DNA of 18,372 nt from assembly GCA_910585525.1 (NCBI GenBank), contig CAJUFR010000041.1, positions 1 to 18,372 of the forward strand, in the 5' to 3' direction. A program made the translations under genes and the position numbers. The DNA comes from an uncultured Angelakisella sp. GTDB lineage: Bacteria > Bacillota > Clostridia > Oscillospirales > Ruminococcaceae. Positions 14,564-18,372 of the stretch are shown here, one piece after another (the stretch's first letter is position 1; each line of letters begins with the position of its first letter). The notes beneath the pieces were generated by a model that worked only from the letters and a program-made list of their open reading frames with translations, ran no database searches and was not told the DNA's origin.

Positions 14564-15642
14564 CGCTGCGGGAGATCTGCCAGGCCCGCACCGCCCTCGC
14601 CGGCGAGGCGGTGGCCCGCCTGGAGGAGGTGGCCGCCTCGATGCAGCTGACCGCCGACCTTACCGGGGCGGATGTTTTTATCGACTGCATGGACCGGGAG
14701 GGGCGGACCGCCGTGGTGGCGGCCCAGGCCCGGCCCAGCGGGGAGACCTCCGCCTACTGCCGCACCGTCCTGGGCCAGGCCGCCCTGCCGGAAAAGGAGC
14801 CGGCGGTCTACCACGCCTTCCGCACCGGCATGGTGGTGCGGGACCTGAAGGCGGTGACCCAGGAGGACCGGGTGGTCCGCCAGGACGTGGCCCCCATCCG
14901 GGACGGCCAGGGACAGGTCATCGGGGTGCTGATCCGGGAAAAGGACATCAGCCAGACGGTGAGCCGGGAAAGGAAATACCGGGAACTGGCCCGGGAGCGG
15001 GAGACCCGCACCGACTCGATGCTGGGCCTGTCCCCGGCCTCCGGGGACAGCCACGCCGTGGCCATGAAGGAGATCCACCACCGGGTGAAGAACAACCTGC
15101 AGCTGGTGGCCAGCATTTTGAGCATCCAGGCCCGGCGGGCCGCCGACCCCCAGCTGCGGCGGGCCTTCCGGGAAAATACCGGCCGGGTCTTGTCAATCGC
15201 CGCCATCCATGATATACTGACGGGGAACGATCACGGTGACCGGGTGGAACTGCGCCCGCTGCTGGAAAAGATATGCCGCAACCTGCGCTCCATGGCCCCC
15301 CAGGGCCAGGAGGTCCTCATCACCATCCAGGGGGACGGGATGACGGTGACCTCGGATAAGGCCACCTCCATCGCCCTGGTGGTGAACGAACTTCTGACCA
15401 ACGCCCTGGAGCACGGGTTCCAGGGGAGAAGGAGGGGGACGGTCACCGTCACCCTCCTCCGGGGGCGGGAGACCTCCACCATCACGGTGGAGGACGACGG
15501 CGGCGGCTTTTCCCCCGGGGAAAAGCGTGACGGCAGCTTCGGCCTGGACATCATCGGCCTGACGGTGCGGGATAAGCTGGGGGGGAAACTCCAGATACAG
15601 TCCGGCCCCGGCGGGACCAAGGCGATGTTTGACTTCCGCTAG
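14560..15642 (+). CDS. eutW: EutW-like sensor histidine kinase
   Basis: EutW is a soluble kinase that senses ethanolamine and phosphorylates EutV. The 360-residue protein has no membrane helix. The N-terminal sensor region (1-140) resembles the H_kinase_N-type domain of EutW. The HisKA_2-type dimerisation box is EIHHRVKNNLQL (171-182), with likely phospho-acceptor H174. The ATPase domain has N277 in NELLTNALEHG, the G1 box EDDGGGF (311-317) and a G2-like GSFGLDII. The ATG overlaps the regulator stop by 4 nt, so the two are coupled. The ethanolamine ligand is inferred from architecture and the nearby eutA; the exact sensed molecule is not visible from sequence. Confidence 0.87.
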   Translation: MTLREICQARTALAGEAVARLEEVAASMQLTADLTGADVFIDCMDREGRTAVVAAQARPSGETSAYCRTVLGQAALPEKEPAVYHAFRTGMVVRDLKAVTQEDRVVRQDVAPIRDGQGQVIGVLIREKDISQTVSRERKYRELARERETRTDSMLGLSPASGDSHAVAMKEIHHRVKNNLQLVASILSIQARRAADPQLRRAFRENTGRVLSIAAIHDILTGNDHGDRVELRPLLEKICRNLRSMAPQGQEVLITIQGDGMTVTSDKATSIALVVNELLTNALEHGFQGRRRGTVTVTLLRGRETSTITVEDDGGGFSPGEKRDGSFGLDIIGLTVRDKLGGKLQIQSGPGGTKAMFDFR

Positions 15643-15680
15643 GCCGCCCCACTTTGACAGACAGAAAGGAACCAACTGCC

Positions 15681-15869
15681 ATGGAAAATAGATTGCAGGT
15701 CATCGTTGCCAACTGCCCCCAGGACCACAAGTGCCCCGCCGTCGGGGTCTGCCCGGTGGGGGCGCTGAGCCAGGAGGGGTTCCACGCCCCTACCGTGGAC
15801 CATGATATCTGCATCCAGTGCGGCGAATGCTCCACCTTCTGCCCCATGAAGGCGCTGGTGCTGGAATGA
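15681..15869 (+). CDS. Small 4Fe-4S ferredoxin-like protein
   Basis: This 62-residue electron carrier has a canonical second motif C44IQCGECSTFCP (C44, C47, C50, C54). The first motif has unusual spacing: C12, C18 and C24 (NCPQDHKCPAVGVCPVGAL) rather than CxxCxxC. It could hold one normal [4Fe-4S] cluster and a second, atypical one. The ATG at 15681 follows AGAAAGGA; a TTG at 15654 is possible. The next gene starts within its stop codon (ATGA). A ferredoxin is not a usual part of the eut regulatory pair, so its role here is open. Confidence 0.85.
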   Translation: MENRLQVIVANCPQDHKCPAVGVCPVGALSQEGFHAPTVDHDICIQCGECSTFCPMKALVLE

Positions 15870-16372
15870 TCTACGACTACGCCGACCGGGAGGGGTGGGT
15901 CTCCATCTGGGTGGGGAACTGTGACAGCTACGACGCGCTGGACCGGTACCTTTCCACCGTCTACCTGGAGGAGTGGGAAAACTGGGAGCCCCATCCCAAG
16001 GCGCTGGCGGAGTTGGAGAAGATATTCCTCCCCGAGAACCGGGACCGCCCCTGTGAGGAGGAACTCCGGGAGATGTTCAACGGCGAGATGTACAACCGGT
16101 TCGAATACGACTTCGGCCTTTCCTTCGACGAGGACTTCCGGGAAGCGGAGGTGTTCGACGCTGCCACCCGGGACCTGGGGGCGCTGCTGGAGCCCTTCAC
16201 CAACAGCGGCGACTTCCTGCCGGAGGTGAAGAAGCTGGACACCAGCCAGCTGCCGGACTGTAACGCCGCTGTGCTGCTTTACGACTTCCGCTACACCGGC
16301 GGCATCCCGAAGGCGGAGCATGAGGGGGTCTCCCTCCGGTTCCTGGGGTGCTTCCCCTGCGAATTGGGATAA
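15866..16372 (+). CDS. Imm22-like small acidic protein
   Basis: This is a 168-residue acidic, soluble protein. The start WVSIWVGNCDSYDALDRYL (about 11-29) and the segment YNRFEYDFGLSFDEDF (about 75-90) resemble the Immunity protein 22 family of polymorphic-toxin immunity proteins, by my reading only. Members also occur without a toxin. No toxin gene is adjacent. The ATG overlaps the ferredoxin stop by 4 nt, so the two are translated together. The eutA leader follows. If the family call is wrong it is simply a conserved hypothetical. Confidence 0.6.
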   Translation: MIYDYADREGWVSIWVGNCDSYDALDRYLSTVYLEEWENWEPHPKALAELEKIFLPENRDRPCEEELREMFNGEMYNRFEYDFGLSFDEDFREAEVFDAATRDLGALLEPFTNSGDFLPEVKKLDTSQLPDCNAAVLLYDFRYTGGIPKAEHEGVSLRFLGCFPCELG

Positions 16373-16392
16373 CAGCATATCATCCATAAAAA
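16364..16392 (+). promoter_or_regulatory. Weak candidate promoter for the eutA leader
   Basis: TTGGGA (16364-16369), 17-nt spacer, TAAAAA (16387-16392). A start near 16399 would place the first leader hairpin right at the RNA 5' end. The boxes are only moderate matches; read-through from the upstream operon is also possible. Confidence 0.3.
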
Positions 16393-16396
16393 ATGC

Positions 16397-16433
16397 GGAC
16401 CCACAACAGGGTGGGCCCACCGGCAACAAGGCC
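16397..16433 (+). promoter_or_regulatory. Twin-hairpin candidate ANTAR target in the eutA leader
   Basis: Hairpin 1 pairs 16397-16404 (GGACCCAC) with 16411-16418 (GTGGGCCC), one A-C mismatch, around hexaloop AACAGG. After a 3-nt linker, hairpin 2 pairs GGC (16422-16424) with GCC (16431-16433) around hexaloop AACAAG. The loops differ at one position only. Hairpin 2 shares 16428-16433 with the 5' base of the following terminator stem, so the two cannot form together, as in EutV-controlled leaders. Described EutV targets have A at loop position 1 and G at position 4. Both loops here keep A1 but have A4, and stem 2 is only 3 bp, so the call is tentative. Confidence 0.5.
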
Positions 16434-16473
16434 AGAGTGCCGCGGATGACGCGGGCGCTTTGGCCTTTTGTGG
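16428..16473 (+). terminator. Terminator/attenuator stem upstream of eutA
   Basis: A 17-bp stem pairs 16428-16444 with 16450-16467. It has two G-U pairs and one bulged G (16453), and the loop is GATGA. It is followed by TTTT then GTGGTCTTT, giving an interrupted U-tract. It ends about 15 nt before the GGGAGGTGGGG ribosome site of eutA. It can serve as the end of the upstream operon, as the regulated terminator of eutA, or both. Confidence 0.75.
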
Positions 16474-16497
16474 TCTTTAGAAGGGAGGTGGGGAGCC

Positions 16498-17949
16498 GTG
16501 GACAGCACCAATACCATCCTCAGCGTGGGCATCGATATCGGCACCTCCACCACCCAGGTGATCTTCAGCCGCATCGCCATGGAGAACACCGCCGGGTATT
16601 TTTCCATCCCCAAGGTCTCCATCGTGGACAAGGAGGTGGTGTACCGCAGCGGTATCTACACCACCCCCCTGCTGGACCGCAGCCGCATCGACGGTGACCG
16701 GGTCCGGGACATCGTGGCCGCCGAGTTCCAGAAGGCGGGGTTCACCCCGGCGGATACCGGCACCGGCGCCGTCATCATCACCGGGGAAAGCGCCCGGAAG
16801 GAGAACTCCGCCCTGGTGCTGGAAAAACTCAGCGGCTTTGCCGGGGAGTTCGTGGTCTCCACCGCCGGGCCGGACCTGGAGGCCATCATCGCCGGGAAAG
16901 GGAGCGGCGCCCAGCAGTATTCCGAGGAGATGTGCTGTACCGCCGTCAACCTGGATATCGGGGGCGGCACCACCAACCTGGTGCTGTTCGACTGCGGAAG
17001 GACGGTAGGAAAAGGCTGTTTGGATATCGGGGGGCGGCTGATCCGGCTGGAGCCGGACTACACCGTCACCTACCTGAGCCCCGCCGCCGCCCTGGTGGCG
17101 GAGAGCCGGGGCGTCCCCCTCCGGGAGGGGGAGCGGGCCAGCCTGGCGGACCTAAAGGAGGTCTGCCGGGGGATGGCACAGCTGCTGGAGGAGTGCCTGG
17201 GGCTCTCCCCGCCCTCCCCCCTGCTGCGCCGGGTGCAGACCCCGGGGAGCAGCTGGCTGGACCTTGCCGGGCAGAAGCCGGTGAGAGCCATCTTCTTTTC
17301 CGGCGGGGTGGCGGACGGGGTGTACCGGGGGCTGGCCGGGGGGGACGACCCCATCCCCTACGGGGACATCGGCCTGCTGCTGGGGGAGGCCATCCGGGAG
17401 GGGCGGCTCTGCACGGCCTTCCGGCTGGAGAAGGGGAAGGAGACCATCCGGGCCACGGTGGTGGGGGCGGGGAGCTACACCACCACCCTTTCCGGCAGCA
17501 CCATCACCTACACCGACCCGGGGGTGTTCCCCCTGAAAAATATCCCGGTGCTGAAGCTGAGCCAGGAGGAGCAGGAGAGTGCCTTCCGGGGCGAGGCGGG
17601 GCCGGTGGCGGAGCGGGTAAAATGGTTCCTGTCCCAGAGCGACAGCGGGGCGGTGGTCATCGCCCTGGAGGGGGAGGGGGACCCCAGTTATCCCCGGCTG
17701 AAGGCGCTGGCGGGGGCGCTGGGCCAGGCGGCGGGGGTGCTGCCGGCGGGGGCGCCGCTGCTACTGGTGGTGGAGAGGGATATCGCCAAGGCGCTGGGCC
17801 AGGCGGCAGCGGGGGTGTTGGCCGGGGGGCGTCCGGTGGTGTCGTTGGATTCCATCCATGTTGAGCAGAATGATTACATAGATATGGGGCGGCCGCTGAT
17901 GGATGGTCTGGTGGTACCGGTGGTGGTGAAAACGCTGATCTTTGGGTAG
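16498..17949 (+). CDS. eutA: Ethanolamine ammonia-lyase reactivating factor EutA
   Basis: EutA is an actin/Hsp70-fold ATPase chaperone that swaps damaged cobalamin out of ethanolamine ammonia-lyase (EutBC). The 483-residue length is typical. The phosphate-1 motif GIDIGTSTTQVIFSR is at 11-25. The phosphate-2 motif NLDIGGGTTNLVLFD and the adenosine motif FFSGGVADGVY also match, as does the C-terminal VVSLDSIHVEQNDYIDMGRPL block. The start is GTG 16498 behind GGGAGGTGGGG. eutB and eutC normally follow eutA; here it is followed by at least 420 nt without a gene, so the lyase genes are elsewhere or beyond the window. The leader suggests antitermination control by the EutV-like protein. Confidence 0.93.
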   Translation: MDSTNTILSVGIDIGTSTTQVIFSRIAMENTAGYFSIPKVSIVDKEVVYRSGIYTTPLLDRSRIDGDRVRDIVAAEFQKAGFTPADTGTGAVIITGESARKENSALVLEKLSGFAGEFVVSTAGPDLEAIIAGKGSGAQQYSEEMCCTAVNLDIGGGTTNLVLFDCGRTVGKGCLDIGGRLIRLEPDYTVTYLSPAAALVAESRGVPLREGERASLADLKEVCRGMAQLLEECLGLSPPSPLLRRVQTPGSSWLDLAGQKPVRAIFFSGGVADGVYRGLAGGDDPIPYGDIGLLLGEAIREGRLCTAFRLEKGKETIRATVVGAGSYTTTLSGSTITYTDPGVFPLKNIPVLKLSQEEQESAFRGEAGPVAERVKWFLSQSDSGAVVIALEGEGDPSYPRLKALAGALGQAAGVLPAGAPLLLVVERDIAKALGQAAAGVLAGGRPVVSLDSIHVEQNDYIDMGRPLMDGLVVPVVVKTLIFG

Positions 17950-17954
17950 GGGGG

Positions 17955-17998
17955 TGCGGGGCGGTAGCCCCGACCTGACCGCCCGGGCACCGGGCCGC
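17955..17998 (+). repeat. Intergenic repeat module downstream of eutA (copy 2)
   Basis: This stretch begins TGCGGGGCG, then AGCCCCG, GACCGCCCGGG and CCGGGCCGC. It matches the minus-strand module behind fmt (7-76), with a 1-nt indel, a few mismatches in the first 33 bases, and about 30 bases missing before the last block. It contains a CGGGGC/GCCCCG stem with a GGTA loop. It begins 5 nt after the eutA stop codon. Confidence 0.5.
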
Positions 17999-18002
17999 CC
18001 AT

Positions 18003-18042
18003 CCAAGGGCGCGGAGCCCTTGGTCGCTCCCCGCAGGGAGCG
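18003..18042 (+). repeat. Two adjacent perfect hairpins behind eutA
   Basis: CCAAGGGC/GCCCTTGG (18003-18023, 8 bp, 5-nt loop) is followed after one base by CGCTCCC/GGGAGCG (18025-18042, 7 bp, loop CGCA). Neither has a T-run. They are stacked directly after repeat copy 2 and look like modules of one composite intergenic element. Confidence 0.6.
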
Positions 18043-18372
18043 AAATCCCCTTATGAGACGATTTTAAAAAGGCCGCCGCCGGAAATTGAATCTGTTTTGG
18101 TAAGGCTGGAGAGGTTTCCTCTTTTAGGCGGTTATCTCGAAGTGACAAGCACGGCGGCCAAAACGAGATTGGCCTACACCCGGCCGCAGGAGCGCCCAAA
18201 AGCCTTTCCCTTTGCAGGTTCTTTCCTTCAAGACAGGCCGTAGGCCGATTCTTGAACGTGGGGGTTTTCGGTTTTAGGTCTCGTTCCTTTCCGTACATTT
18301 TTCTTGATTATTAGCTTATCTCTTCGACCGCCTCGCCGGCGGGGCCCTTCTTTCTGTGTCGACAGAAAGAAG
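18043..18372. other. Non-coding right end with inverted repeats
   Basis: No credible gene is seen in these 330 bases. The minus-strand open frame across it is low-complexity where it enters eutA and has no ribosome site. Structures present are TTCAAGA/TCTTGAA (18227-18256, with an inner GGCC/GGCC pair), a GGCCGCCG/CGGCGGCC long-range pair (about 18071 and 18155), and a perfect 11-bp CTTCTTTCTGT/ACAGAAAGAAG hairpin at 18347-18372 with a GTCG loop. Base composition is less GC-rich than in the coding parts. It may be a continuation of the composite repeat or the edge of a different element. Confidence 0.5.

Noticed and set aside
17657..18298. Minus-strand open frame of 213 codons over the eutA 3' end and the right spacer.
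   Set aside because: It is proline-rich where it mirrors eutA, has no ribosome site, and its remaining part reads through hairpin repeats.

Overview
The window is GC-rich, densely coding DNA. It suggests a Gram-positive Clostridia member, probably a gut Oscillospiraceae-type bacterium. That placement is inference from three things: the yicC-remA-gmk-rpoZ-priA-def-fmt gene order typical of Firmicutes, the presence of RemA, LCP-like and NusG-II-type proteins, and EutV/EutW-type regulation. No rRNA, tRNA, CRISPR array or transposase was seen.

Left part (1-6562, minus strand): one housekeeping operon read right to left from a strong promoter at 6533-6562. The order is yicC, a 56-residue membrane microprotein with an IGGADGPT motif, remA, gmk, rpoZ, priA, def, fmt. 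coaBC, often found between rpoZ and priA, is absent. Next on the minus strand come an ABC ATPase of the MacB/LolD type without a permease and a membrane-anchored NusG-II-domain protein. The latter is divergent from a plus-strand, apparently non-catalytic LCP-like protein.

Middle (9090-13056, plus strand): a 380-base gap holds a 174-bp imperfect inverted repeat with face-to-face promoter-like boxes, followed by an orphan 168-residue gene. Then come luxS with an amidohydrolase, and an MgtC/SapB membrane protein. luxS and mgtC have matching promoter boxes (TTGACT-17-TACGCT), and each of luxS's upstream neighbour and mgtC is closed by a strong hairpin.

Right part (13079-17949, plus strand): the most interesting region. 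A glycerophosphodiester phosphodiesterase gene leads into an EutV-like response regulator with two tandem ANTAR RNA-binding domains. After it come an EutW-like histidine kinase, a small ferredoxin and an Imm22-like protein. A leader with two small hexaloop hairpins overlapping a strong terminator-like stem precedes eutA, the ethanolamine ammonia-lyase reactivase gene. The simplest reading is an ethanolamine-responsive antitermination circuit in which the phosphodiesterase could release ethanolamine from glycerophosphoethanolamine. The lyase genes eutBC are not in the window. The last 420 bases are non-coding and hairpin-rich; one module there also occurs, inverted, at the left end of the window downstream of fmt.
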